From assembly GCA_017506865.1 (NCBI GenBank), contig JAFCMP010000212.1, positions 744,001-808,000 on the forward strand: 64,000 nucleotides of DNA, written 5' to 3'. Shown here in pieces: positions 12,174-24,500 of the stretch (position 1 is its first letter; each line of letters opens with the position of its first letter). Below the pieces are notes generated by a model. That model saw only the letters and a list, made by a program, of their open reading frames with translations. It was not told the DNA's origin and searched no databases. Source of the DNA: Tribonema minus. Its lineage: Eukaryota; Sar; Xanthophyceae; Tribonematales; Tribonemataceae. A program made the position numbers and the translations under genes.

Positions 12174-12515
12174 CTAGGTTAGCAAACAAACTGACCTGAG
12201 CAAGCAGCAGTAGGTCTTGGTGCTGTTCAACACGCCCTTGCAAGTGGTGGTGACAGTAGTTGGCCTTGCAGTAATGGGCACAGCCGTAGGGTTCCTGCTG
12301 GTTGAGGGCACTGTAGTGGGCCTTGCAGTAGTGGGCGCAGGCGTAGGGGTCTTGCTGGCGGTGGGGACAGTAGTTGGCCTAGCAGTGGTGGGCACATTTG
12401 TAGGTTTGCCAGTAGGGGGCCTACTAGGCACATTTGTAGGCCTGCCAGTGGGGGGGGGGCCGGTGGGGGGGATGGCAGGGGGGTATATACCCCCTTGAAG
12501 CCCCCCAGTGCCGCC
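12174..12515 (-). CDS. GH16 gene exon 12, Thr/Pro-rich C-terminal tail
   Basis: Opens after CTGTGCAG, joins exon 11 in phase 0 and ends at TAG (12174-12176). It codes GGTGGLQGGIYPP, PPTGRPTNVP-type repeats and several ARPTTVPT-type repeats, ending Cys-rich. Such Thr/Pro stretches are usually O-glycosylated extensions in algal wall proteins. The DNA is an imperfect repeat of about 30 bases; the plus strand shows an unrelated Val/Gly shadow frame. Confidence 0.7.
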   Translation of the reverse strand, partial: GGTGGLQGGIYPPAIPPTGPPPTGRPTNVPSRPPTGKPTNVPTTARPTTVPTASKTPTPAPTTARPTTVPSTSRNPTAVPITARPTTVTTTCKGVLNSTKTYCCLLRSVCLLT

Positions 12516-15500
12516 CTGCACAGCTGTGTTGATCTGTCACGGTGGCACATGGCAGGGGGGCAAGCATTAGTATGGTGGCTGCTGGGCCCAGGTAAGCAGC
12601 GTAGCATACGAGTCCAATTCATGTACTTCGAAGAAGCATGGTGAGAGCGCCAAGGTGCAGCCTTAGCGCAGAAGAACACTCAAATTCGGAGCTCAACCAC
12701 AGTTCCTCGGCTACAACACCCAGCTGAAGGTCTTGGCATTGCTGGCATAGCGCAGCAGCAGACATGCTCGCACCTGGCCTGTCCTGCTGCCAGTGAGCTC
12801 ATCAAATTCAAAGACCTGAAATTAGTTACGAGACTGCAGTGAGTAGCACCTGGTCTGTACTGCTGAGGACATCGTGCTTCTATTCAGTACAAGCATCTTA
12901 TGAGCGCCAACACATGCTGAAAGTCCAGCATCAACGTGTCTTGTGCAGCTACACGCAGCTTTCATTGCTGTGCACGCACACAAGGTCACCGTACGCCAAA
13001 TATGGCTTCTTGTTCAGCGATAAATGACTGGGCTTCGCGCGACAAAGGCGCTATCCTCAGAGTCGGGGAGGAGGTGGCTGCGCGCAAGCTTTTGAAGGGG
13101 GCAGAAAGTCTGAGGCAAATGCGTTTCACGCACTCATGTACCTGCCGTTTGGAAACGCACCTGCAGGCTCGTAAAGTTGACACCGCCGGTCTTTGCGCAC
13201 ACCACGATCCTGTGGGTGCCGGGCGCGAGCGCCAGCCCGCTGCTCCACCTCTGCGGCTGGAAGTCTTCGCCGTCGCCGCTGTTGACGCTGACCTCGAAGA
13301 TCTTGTTGGTCTGCGCCGCGCAGTCGGTGCTGTCGACGAGGCCCACGAGAGCGCCGTTGCCGGCAATGTAAGCGCCGCCGTTGAGCGTCACCTTCTGGCT
13401 GGTGTACACCGTGTAGGAGACCCACTCGCCGGTGACGAAGGAGGTGACGTAGGCGCCCGACTGCTCCTTGAACTTGATGCCCGAGGTCACGGGGAACCAG
13501 TACTCTGCGAAGGGGGGGGTGCGGTATGGCGTATGAGCAAGGCTGTAGGCTACGGGAAACCGGTACTCTGCGAAGGGGGAAATGCAGTCTGGCATGTGAG
13601 CGGGGCTGTGGGCTTTAAATCATGTGCGCTCCAGAGAGTTCAGCACCGCAAACCACTATGTAAAATCCAATCACTGCTGGTACTTGGACTGATTGTCGGG
13701 GTGACTTGTCTGGTTCCTTGAGCGTGCAACTTCAGCTCGCAGGCAAACATACTTCAGTAGATATCTAAATTGCAGCAGCTCCCAGCAAAGACGTTGACTG
13801 CCGCTGCGTCTAAAACTCAGTCATGATTGCCGCTGAGGCGAATGTGAGATTATCGAAGGCGGCGCTGCCTGCGGTCAGCATTGATGGAGCAGTATACCGC
13901 ATGGCCACTTAGTTGTTGATGCTGTGCCATCTGAAGCATGCAGCAGCTGCTGCAATACCCCGAGGGGCATGAACAAGAATTTAAAGTTATGGCAAGCAGA
14001 GCTCGATGCTGCTAGCTCCTCCTCAACCTACCGCTGCAAAGATGCGGCGCTGCCAGTTGCCTCAACATTTGACATCGTTCATAAGGTGGTAGCAGGCGTA
14101 CATGATACCATTCATACATTAAGGCAGTCATGACTGCAGTCAGCGCACCCAAATGCCGGTCAAATTAGGTCTGTCAGCAGCAGCTCAGCGTAAGCAGTTC
14201 ACGGGTGCTGACTTACGTAGGTCGTTGAGGTCCATGCCGTCGTACGGACGGTTCTGGCTGTTGCCGCTGTTGTAAGTACCGCTGGTGTCGAAGTAGCCCA
14301 CGCCCTGCCCCCCAATGTCAAAGGACTCTGCATCTATCCTGCAAGGTACAGATCACGGTTGTCATTGAGACACTTTCAGGCTGTCACACGACATGTAGAT
14401 TCCGTACAGCAAGCTTCCAAGTTAGATGCCATTCATCTGGGCGTTTTCGCGCCCTGAGCGAAAATTAATAAACAGTACAGATCACATGCAGCATGACGCC
14501 AATGGCATCTGGTCAGCTGGTCACCTGACAGATGGAATTGAATCATGCGCCTGCCACCTGGATCAAATCAGCATCTGATGCAGCACATCAAATTGTCTCA
14601 TTGTGCCCCACGCATCACGAAGTGAATCATACGCCTGCCACCTGGATCAAATCAGCATCTGATGCAGCACATAGACTGTATCATTGTACCCCACGCATCA
14701 CATCAACGCACTGGGTGGGCAGCCGCTGCCAGCATCAATTACGTGAGCACCAGTTCTTTCAAGGGGAGGGAACCTTCAGGGCGCAAGCCTTCTTAGGCAT
14801 TTGAGCGTGCCTGCAGGGCGCAAGGCAAGGCTTCTTAGGTATTTGGGCGTGCCCGCAATTCTCCACACTACCGATGCATCTGGCTGAAGCCACGCTTGTT
14901 GATTTGTGCGAAGTGGAATGCTTCTCTTTGCGATTTGTTGCGCATGGGCACCAATCAGCGCGCTGATAGAGTTGCTCTGGCAGCACAGCACGACCGTTCG
15001 CCAATCAGCGTGCAGGGGTTCAGTTGCCGCTCCTTTGGGAACAACCAGGATGCTGTGCAAGCTCATTCTGACCCCCCCTGCTGCAGAGGGTTTTCGCAGC
15101 AATGCAGCTTGCACCACCTGCTCACGTGCTGCAGCACACTTGTCCCTCGCGCTGAATATGCCAAAACGACTTGAAGTTCGCGCAACAGCCTGTTCCTTGT
15201 CTACGACCCTGGTCTGATAAATACAACTCGTGCTTACCCCGGTCTTATACAGCGTATCCCCAGTCTTGCGTACATGGACACGCCTCCTTAGAGAAACAGG
15301 AGTCTTGTGCTACAGTATGCAATGGGGGGTGTTGTACAACAGGGTTTCTATACTTCGTGGCTGTCTATAGTGTAGCCACAAAAGTGCATATTACTGCAGA
15401 TTGATTGCATACATGCCAGTCTGCGCAGTTGCAATTTGCACGCCTGGTCAACCGGTTGCCCTCAATTTTGCAGGATGTGATCACCGATGATGTGCACTTT

Positions 15501-18500
15501 CATCACACTCTTCCAAACTCTTGCACTTTGGGTCAGCTGCCAAGGAAGGCAACAAGTTGGTGTAAACCCGGGCCGTACAATGAGCAGCTGATACAGTAGG
15601 GATTGTGCGTGCCGGGCACTCCTGGAGGGCAGCTCACAGCAGACATCATTCAACGACTGAGCTGCTGATTCTGAAGTCCTCAACTGAAAGCAAGCGGCAC
15701 TCTCACCAGCTAGGGACTGTGTGTGCCGGACCCCCCTAGAGGACAGCTTACAGCAGACATCATCCAACAATTGAGCTGCTGATTCAGAAGTTTTCAAGCA
15801 AGCGGCACTCACCAGTTCGGGAGGCGCAATGGCAGCCAATTGCCGCCCGCGGTCTCCACGTTGTACGCTACCGCCGTACTGCCTGACTTGAAGTAGCTCG
15901 GGGTGGGGTCCACGTTGTTGGGAAAGCGCCACCTGTCACGAGCAGAGATCGGCGCGTCAGCTCCGCATGCTACTGGCGCGTTTTGCTAGAAGCAGAATCA
16001 TCTTCAGGCATGTGACGGACTCGAAAGCAAACGCCCAGAAGGGGGTGGCTGCACGGCTAAGTGCATATTGTGGATTCATGGCACCCGAGAAGGGAACGGT
16101 TGCTCTGCTTAGTGTGCACAACCCTTTTACCTCAGTGGTACTGCCAGGGGGAAGCTGCTCTGCTCAGTGTGCACACGCCTGTTACCTCAGTGGGAATGCC
16201 AGGGGCACTACAACATGGCCGCTCTGCTAAGTGTGCACAAACAAGCCTGCTACCTCAGTGGTAACGCCAGGGCACCACAAAACGCAGCATTGCGATTGAT
16301 AATGAATGCTACACTGTAGCCTCTGTTTCAGGAGCCTATAAGGCAGACGAGGTCTTTTGTTTGTACTGGCTGTAGGACCTGCAGGTTAAATACGCACCTT
16401 GTGGCCGCCTTTTGAGCGTCGGTGAGCGCATACACACGCACATAGTCCACCAGCATCTGGTGGTAGTAATTTTGTGGGTCGGGCGCCCCTGCGCCGCAGC
16501 ACTCTGGCCAGCTGCCGCCGATGGCCAAGTTGAACATGAGCTGAAACTGCCTGTCGTAAGGGGCGGTGGCGCTGCCATTTGCCAGGGGGGATTCTGTCAA
16601 CCACTTGGAGACTGTGCAGTAGACCTGCGACGTGATGACCGCAGCGTTGGGTCGGACAAAGTTGAACATGAAGTGAAATTGGGTGTGGAAAGGCCTGTAT
16701 TGCGAGCACGTGCTGGTTTCAAGCAATTTGTTATCTTCATTTACATGACATGACCTGACAAATGACTCAATGATATCGTCATACCAAAACATATCAGTCG
16801 CTATGATGAAACGTATGACCCTGTGATCATGATCTGTGACAATACTCCTAAAGATTCAGGCATTTGCTAGAAGTGTTGGAAACGTTCACTGCGTCTCAGT
16901 TTGATGTTTCGTAGATCCTGAGCGGAGTTGTGTCTTGCCAATAATTCATGTGCAATCACTGGGTCTGCTGCAGTGTGTGCGGTGCGCAGTATGTTTCGAT
17001 CCACTGCCTCACTTTTTCCCTGTTTCAATCCACTGCCTCACTTTTTCCTTGCTGAAAGCATCGAGGGTCACGCACACGCAAGCACGCAGCCCCACATGTC
17101 ATACCTTGGCATCGATGCTCCATGAGTGGTAGCTGGGCGTCCACGTATACATATAGATGTGGTTTCCTGCTGAAAGCAACAACGCTCACGCTCACAAAAA
17201 CACACAGCCCCACATGTCATACCTTGCCATCGATGCTCCATGAGTGGTAGCCGGGCGTCCACGTATACGTGTAGATGTGGTAGTCCAGGCTGTAGTCCAG
17301 ACCGTTGTTCATGACGCTGAGCGCATGACGTGCCGGATACACGCATGCGCAAGGAAGGGGGCGCATGACATGTGAGCCTTCAGCACCGACTGCAAATACA
17401 CCTTGGGCACTGCATCAATTATTGTTAAGCCTTCAGCACATTGCACAATACGCCGTCCTGAGAGAGGTGGCTGCCAATATAAGTATGCCTATGATACTTG
17501 CTATGGCCCATCGGTGCTGATCCTACTGTACACGTACAGTTTCCCCTTCAGCAAGCGCTACATTCATTCAGCTTATTCAGTTCTGTGTTTCAGATTTCAA
17601 GTTGGAGGCAGGAGGCTTGACTCAACACCAGCCGTACCGATATTAACTGCCCCTGGTTCACCTGGTTGACACCCTGCAAGTATGCCAGTAGCCATAGTCT
17701 GCTCAGACTGTGATATTTTCCGTCTATAAATAGTGGCAACAGCATTATGATAGGCGAGAGCCAGTGTGTCCTCAACCATATTTGGGGGGGGATGTGAATC
17801 ATTACATTACACATGACTCAGAGGTCATGTTGTGCCGTACTTTGGTGCACCTCGCGTACAGCAGTGCACAGCCTTGCAGGCATGGTGCTCGTAAACCCAG
17901 CACCAGCTTTGACAATCGGACGCTTCGCACCATGGCAAACTCAGCAGGCTGCTCAGCAGCCGCACTTGCGCTTGTATGACAGTTAACGCACATTGTCAAG
18001 TGCCGAGACCTGCAGTGTTGCACTAGCGAGTGTGATGTCTCCATGGTCGATACGGCATGTTGAAGTTCTGGACTGCCCATACTATGAGAAAGAAGGCAGC
18101 ACTTCAAGAGTGATTGTGTTCAGAGGACCCACAGAAGCAGCTGCAATGGTGTTCAAGCAGCGGATGCACACTGGCGCCTAGCTGTTGATGCACATTGATG
18201 CTGAGCTCAAAGTGCATCAAACGAAAGTTCACTGCATATACATCCACATCTGCCAGCAGTGGACGCTTCAAAAGTACATCCTACATTTCATGTATGCTCA
18301 GAGTGTTTGCGATGTGGGCTCGGTACATGATAGACTCACCATCCCTCCTGCGTCTTGGTGCCAACATTGAACACGCCGCCATCGTGTTGGCTTGCATGCG
18401 GCTGCTCAGGTGGCAGGGTGGCATCGCAAAGCAAGTTCACGTGACATGGTCAGCCTGTATTTACAAAAGTTTCACGCACGGCTGCACTGCACTGATGCCA

Positions 18501-21500
18501 CAAGATGCCAAGCGAACAGTAAGTGTTGAGGCTTCCTCTACACGCTATGCCATCGCAGGAATGATGTCCTCCACGCCATGCCATCACAGAAAAAAAAGCG
18601 GTGGGTGTTTCAGAAAAGTGAAGCGGGAGTACATTGTAAGTAAATGCATAGTACATTCAGTGAAGCGTCACGCACTTCACAGAAAAAAAAAAGCGGTGGG
18701 TGTTTCAGAAGAGTGAGGCGGGAGTACATGTAAGCAAATGCACAGTACATTCAGTGAAGCGTCACACAATTCACAGAAAAAAAAGCGGTGGATGTTTCAG
18801 AAGTGAGGCGGGAGTACGTTGTAAGTAAATGCACAGTACATTCAGTGAAGCGTCACGCACTTCACAGAAAAAAAAGCGGTGGGTGTCTCAGAAGAGTGAG
18901 GCGGGAGTACATGTAAGTAAATGCACAGTACATTCAGTGAAGCGTCACACAATTCACAGAAAAAAAAGCGGTGGATGTTTCAGAAGAGTGAGGCGGGAGT
19001 ACATTGTAAGTAAATGCACAGTACATTCAGTGAAGCGTCACTCACTTGGCAAAAACCCTGTCATATGGGCTTCTGCTGAAGGTGCTTGTAGCAGCTGCCT
19101 CAAAGGTTTTGGTGTGATGTAAGATAAATACCTCAGCAAGGTGAAATGAGCAGTGCCAGCAAATTGAATGCTTTCATGGAGCACCGCGCAGCCTGAAGGC
19201 ACAGCAATGCCAGCACCTCCTGCAAGCACTGAACATGATGGCACAAAAACCACCTAGAACCTTAACTGTTGACTGTCAATCTACTGAGACTGCCGCATAC
19301 CACATCTCCACCACGAACACCATGAGTCAGCCGCGTTGGGCGCCGACTCGATGCACCCCCACGATGATGTCAAGCATCTCCAAAGCCAAACAAACGCATT
19401 ACAGACTGAGTGTGCAGCTTTGGCGCAGCCCATTCTCTGTGAGCAAGCTGATCCTGTGGAGCCGCACTATCTTCAATCACACCACCTGTGGTGTTGTTTC
19501 TATTCTTAACTTAGGGTCGCACTTGACCGCATGTTAAGCTTCGTGCAACTTGAAGCCCAACAATGCCACACCACTGCCTCATACACGTCCGCCTTCCGAC
19601 CTGACTGTTGTACAACTGGTTCAAATGCATGGCTCCAAAGTTGTGAAACTGGCTCAAATGCATGGCTCCAAACTAGTTGTCCCCACCGGGCAAAAGGAGG
19701 CCAGCAAAGGCAATGAATGTTTTTAGGAATTACGCGAGTAGGCCAGGAAAGGCAGTGGTGATCTTTTTTCAGGAATTACGAGTGGCAGATGGCCACGCTC
19801 AGTACCCGTCTCTACTCGGACACGGTGCCGTCCAGGCAGGGCCCTCAAGTCGCTCTGGCCTTTGCTTACTTCAGGCCACCATTGGCATCACGACATATTA
19901 TCTGGTCACGTCGGTGAAAACAGAAGTATGGTGCCCACCTTTGAGTCCGCAATCTTTGATGAAAATAAGTTGTTTTCTGGTAAACTTTCATACAAAAACT
20001 GGCGTCTGCTCACAGCGCTCACATTTTTGGCTTCGTTGACAGCCTCAAAGATGTCGATCTCGCCAGACTGAGGCCAGTCGCCGTAGTACCAGTCCACTGG
20101 CAGCATGTAAACGGAGGGCCTGCGCGCCGGTCGCAGGACAAGCAGCAGCGGCGACATCAGTAGCTGCTGCAATAGCAGCACTAGCAGCAGCAGCAGCAAC
20201 ACGCTCCGCAGCATCGGCCTCGATGCTTGTGCATAGTTGTGCACCGGAACTAAAATATGGTGGGGATATGTGTACGAAAGACCCTCTGGAGTTTCGAGCC
20301 GTCTGCAACGCGGAGGGTGAGCAGAGGCTGTGCAGAGGCAGCATCATTTGGCAGTCACTGTGGCTACCAGCTTGAATGGCCTAGCATCTCTTTTGGGAAC
20401 AATGGCTGCAGCACATGTAGACGGACCTGTCTTACAGGTACCGAGATGCGTTGTATGACAGGTACCGAATGCGTTGTATGACAGTTATCGAGATGCGTGG
20501 TATGACAGGTACCGAGATGCGTTGTAGAGACAACACCTGGGGGCACAGCGCTTGACAGTTGCATATACGTGATGCTGCACAGACACCAGCGACCACTGCG
20601 CAGCAAGCACTGATCCATGCACCACTCACCATGTGCCTGTCCCTTTAGCAACCTTCATGCGAAACTCAATGTGCCCATAAAGCACGTTGTAGCCAATGTT
20701 GGTTCCAATCTGCGGGATTGAATGGACATCAGATTTCAACAACGAGCATTGGCACCAGAGCTGTGCGATTTCAATGCGTGTTGTCAAACAGGCATCTTCG
20801 TACCACATTAGCTAGCCACATAGCTGGTCACTGCACACCCTAAGTGATAGTCTAGCCTAGGCTGCTCAGGCCGCCTGCTGCTGTCACAACAAACACTCAA
20901 GCGTCAAACTGAAAGCGCATAGGTGCTGTTTGGCTAGCAGCTCAAGTCATTATCTGGATCCACGAGGAAACTCAAACTCCTTGCGCGCTGACCTTGCAGT
21001 TTTTCTATGACCGCCCTCTACAGAGCCAATCACTTATCATACACTAAAACTCCGCTGGGGTGTGACAGCTCGCATGCACAATGCAGCGCGTTGCACCAAA
21101 CACGCATACATATGCTGCTTCAAGCAAATTAAGGTCCTAACCTTTTGTCACTGATACAGCAACTACGGTCAAATGCCAGCAGTGCCTTGCTGTGCGGGGA
21201 AAAACTCTGAACACAGTTCCCCTCAACGCAAGCAGTGCCCTCATGCTGCTGTGTGGTGAGAACTCTCTGAACACACGTTCCCCCCTAAAGGTTTTGTTTT
21301 CCCTTGTCGAGATCTATACACCGCGCTTGCACATGCTTTGCGTCTTGTTGTGGCAGCAGCAGTGGTGCTGCAGCAGATGCCGGCAATGCATGCCCCATGC
21401 AGCCTACAGCAATGCCGCCTCATCACGAGAATGCAAGTGCTGATGGAAACCGTGTGGAGGCCTGGAAAAAGTGTATAAATACTGCAGGCAGCAATGCAAC

Positions 21501-24500
21501 GTCTTGTGTCATATGCACATGAAAGCTGCACGCAACAAGCGCATGGCCAGTAGCTCCAATAAGTTTTACCTTTGCTGGTGGCGCACCTCTACCTGCAAGG
21601 CTCATGGTTCAAAAACAGTCACATGTGTCGCACAGAACTTGCCTTGCCAGAGCTGAATGCCTTGCCAACACTGCTCCCGCCGCCCTTCCCTTCAATGACC
21701 TGCCAACAGCGCAACAGAACATGCATAGACCGGGACATGCACGGCTCAAAACCCATAGGCCATACGCCGCAGCGACTCGGCTGCTGAGGGGCCCTGCAAT
21801 GGAGCCGGGATCTAGCAAAAGCAGAGATACTGCTAGCAGTACCTGGCACGTGTTGATAGCCGGTTTCATGTTGGCTTCATACAAGCGAATGCCGACACTG
21901 TGGCATGTTCGTGTTGTCAAAACAATGGGGCAGCGCAGGCAGAAATCAATTGTGCTTTAAAAGTTTTTGCCAATTTGCGACAGCATAGTGTGTGATGCTA
22001 CAAACTGCCTATACTTGTTGGGCGTTACTGTAACGTCTAGTCAACCTGTGAGCTGTCCAAAACCCGGACTGATCTGGAATGAGCAGCAGAGTCTCCGACA
22101 TGATGGACATGCGCATTGGCAGCTTACGCAAGAAGGTCAATGTCATACGGCATTCTTGCCTTCAAGCCATGCGTACCAATTTCACAACGTTTGATGTCAA
22201 GCAACCGTAAGCCCTGCCCCCTCCCCCCCCAGCATCTGGCATCAAGGTCATATTGCCGCCTTGCTGGCTTAGATCAAATGCGCCATTATGGTAGAAGTCG
22301 CATGGTCATATGACCACGAAGCGCGATTAGGAAAGTGCACACTCAGTCTGGGGAGTGCTCAACAACATTCAGTGGTCGTGCTTGGATATTAAGACAACGT
22401 CTTGAAGCTGCTGCTCTGCGCTCACTCACCAACTTTCCGTCTTGCAGATACACGTTGTTCAACTCGTAGCTCTGCCTCTCCTCGTTGACCGTCGTTTCGC
22501 CATGGAATTTGACCCATCTGTGGATGGAGATCATGATGCAGGTCAGCCGGTAGGTGCAATCGCAGAATAGTCACAGACTGTCAGACTGTCCCTAACGTGG
22601 CGTTACTAACGCTGCGGCAGGTGGCGTAACTACTAGTACAATCACATCGTTAAACATCTGCATAGCGCACAACAGGTTATTGCTTTGTCCATGCGTATAG
22701 AACTCCACAGAGACACCGGTCAATACTGCAGCAGCTGAGACGCCCTCCTGACATGTGCTGGTGAGCACATTGCTTACTGCACTCATATGGTGCGCTGGTA
22801 TGAGAGAGGGCAAGTGTAAATGCCCAAACAGGGCCGCTACCAGTGTCAACTTGCACTTGCACACCTATGAAAGCAGCAACCACAACAGTCAGGGTGCAGT
22901 CATGCCATTCGTCTCGCTTATATGCAAGTCACCAACAACATGGGCATGTCGAGCGATTGCACAGATGTCTATCGTACGAATCCGCATGTGTCAGCATCTG
23001 TAAATGTTAAGATGCATCACAATAGTATGGTGCTGTCAGTGATGGCACGTGAGTCGCCGTATTGATGAGCAATGCGACACAGGAAGACACCAGCTGTACA
23101 GCAGCGCGACCCCGGGCCACCCCACAATCTGGTAAAGGAAATCTGCAATTCCTACTGCGGCTTGGGACAGCAGCATCTGCAGCACTGCCAGTGGCAGCAG
23201 CTGCTGCAACGGCAGCCTGCAGAAGCCACCAAGCAGATGTAAGATTGTTGTTGCCAGGAACTGCGCGAACAGCATACATCATGTACTGGCGGTACTCTGA
23301 CAATCATCCGCCAGCGGAAAACATCCACCGTCAGGTATTCGCCGAAGTGTTTCACCAGCTGCCTGTATATCAGAGATTCTGAACTTGAATCGGCCGATCT
23401 TCAGATAACCTGCCGATTTTCAAAGTTTCGAGTGGACGTAACGGTTATGGCGAGACCACTGTTAGGTTTGAATTGCGAAAAACGGGACCTGATTTCAAAA
23501 CGGGACCCACAGGGGTGAACTCTGCAAATGGACTTCTCTCAAGTGTGATGACGTGGGTGTAATAGTCATGCCTAGAAATAAACAAATGGAAGAAAGATTT
23601 TTTTTTTGCGCTCAGGCTATTGAGATATACCATGTTGAACTTGAACTTGAACTTGAACTTCAACTATGAAGTTTGGTTAAGTACAGAAGTTCAACTCCAT
23701 ATTGAAGTTTGAAACGTGCTCAGTGCTCATCATGGTATCCTAAACAACTTCAACACTGGTCCCTCCACCTAATAACTTCAACATCATGTTGAAATTCAGC
23801 AGCGAACACTGGCAGGGTTCAACCAGACTTCGCCAAAGTGGTTTCATGCTGGGTCCCGTTTTCCAATTCAGGTCCCGTTTTTCGCAATTCAATCCTTGTT
23901 GCACTACATGATCACACATTACAGGATGTCCTGACTCTTTTGTGTGTTTCTTGCTGGCGTCCATGCTTTTATCATGTCTTTGCTAGCCTTACTTTCACCA
24001 GTTACTGTATACTAGTAGTAGTGCCTCGCTTGTGCTTCAAGCACCATGTGCACACCATGTCCCCTGAACAATTTGGCATGTTCAGCACTACAGTACCTGT
24101 GACAGCTTCGTCGTGATGATCGTGGTACATCCCAACAAAGACCAGTCACTGATACTGCGACAATTCATGAACTTATACTAGTAGGCATAATAGTATCCAC
24201 TAGGCTACTAGACTAAGTATTACTAAGCCTATTAGTCTAAGAATCGCTGCCATGTGGCATACCATGCTTTGGAGCTTGTCGATAACAAGCATCAACACGT
24301 TCAACAGTTTTAAACCAGACATGCCACAGTGTGATTCAGCACTCACTTGTTGAGGTTCAACGAAGCGTCGTCGAATTCATCCGACCAGATCAGCGCCCCT
24401 CGCTCATACGGCGGGTCCACAGGCTTGGCAATAGTGCCGACTTGAGCTTGGTTTTGCACAATGCTCGGGTGCGTACCAGTAGCGCTTCTCGTGCTGTCAG

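Noticed and set aside
12217..12498. Plus-strand Val/Gly-rich frame
   Set aside because: Shadow of the Thr/Pro repeat on the GH16 strand, which joins exon 11 in phase.
13134..13150. GH16 protein ending just after the CBM6 domain at an in-frame TGA
   Set aside because: A canonical donor (CAG/GTGCGT) precedes that stop and leads in phase to the Thr/Pro exon.
16611..16624. Acceptor at 16611 for GH16 exon 8
   Set aside because: It would put exon 8 out of frame with exon 7; the acceptor 13 bases earlier keeps frame.
18575..19045. CRISPR-like array
   Set aside because: Units are contiguous 92-base repeats with no unique spacers, in a eukaryotic intron.
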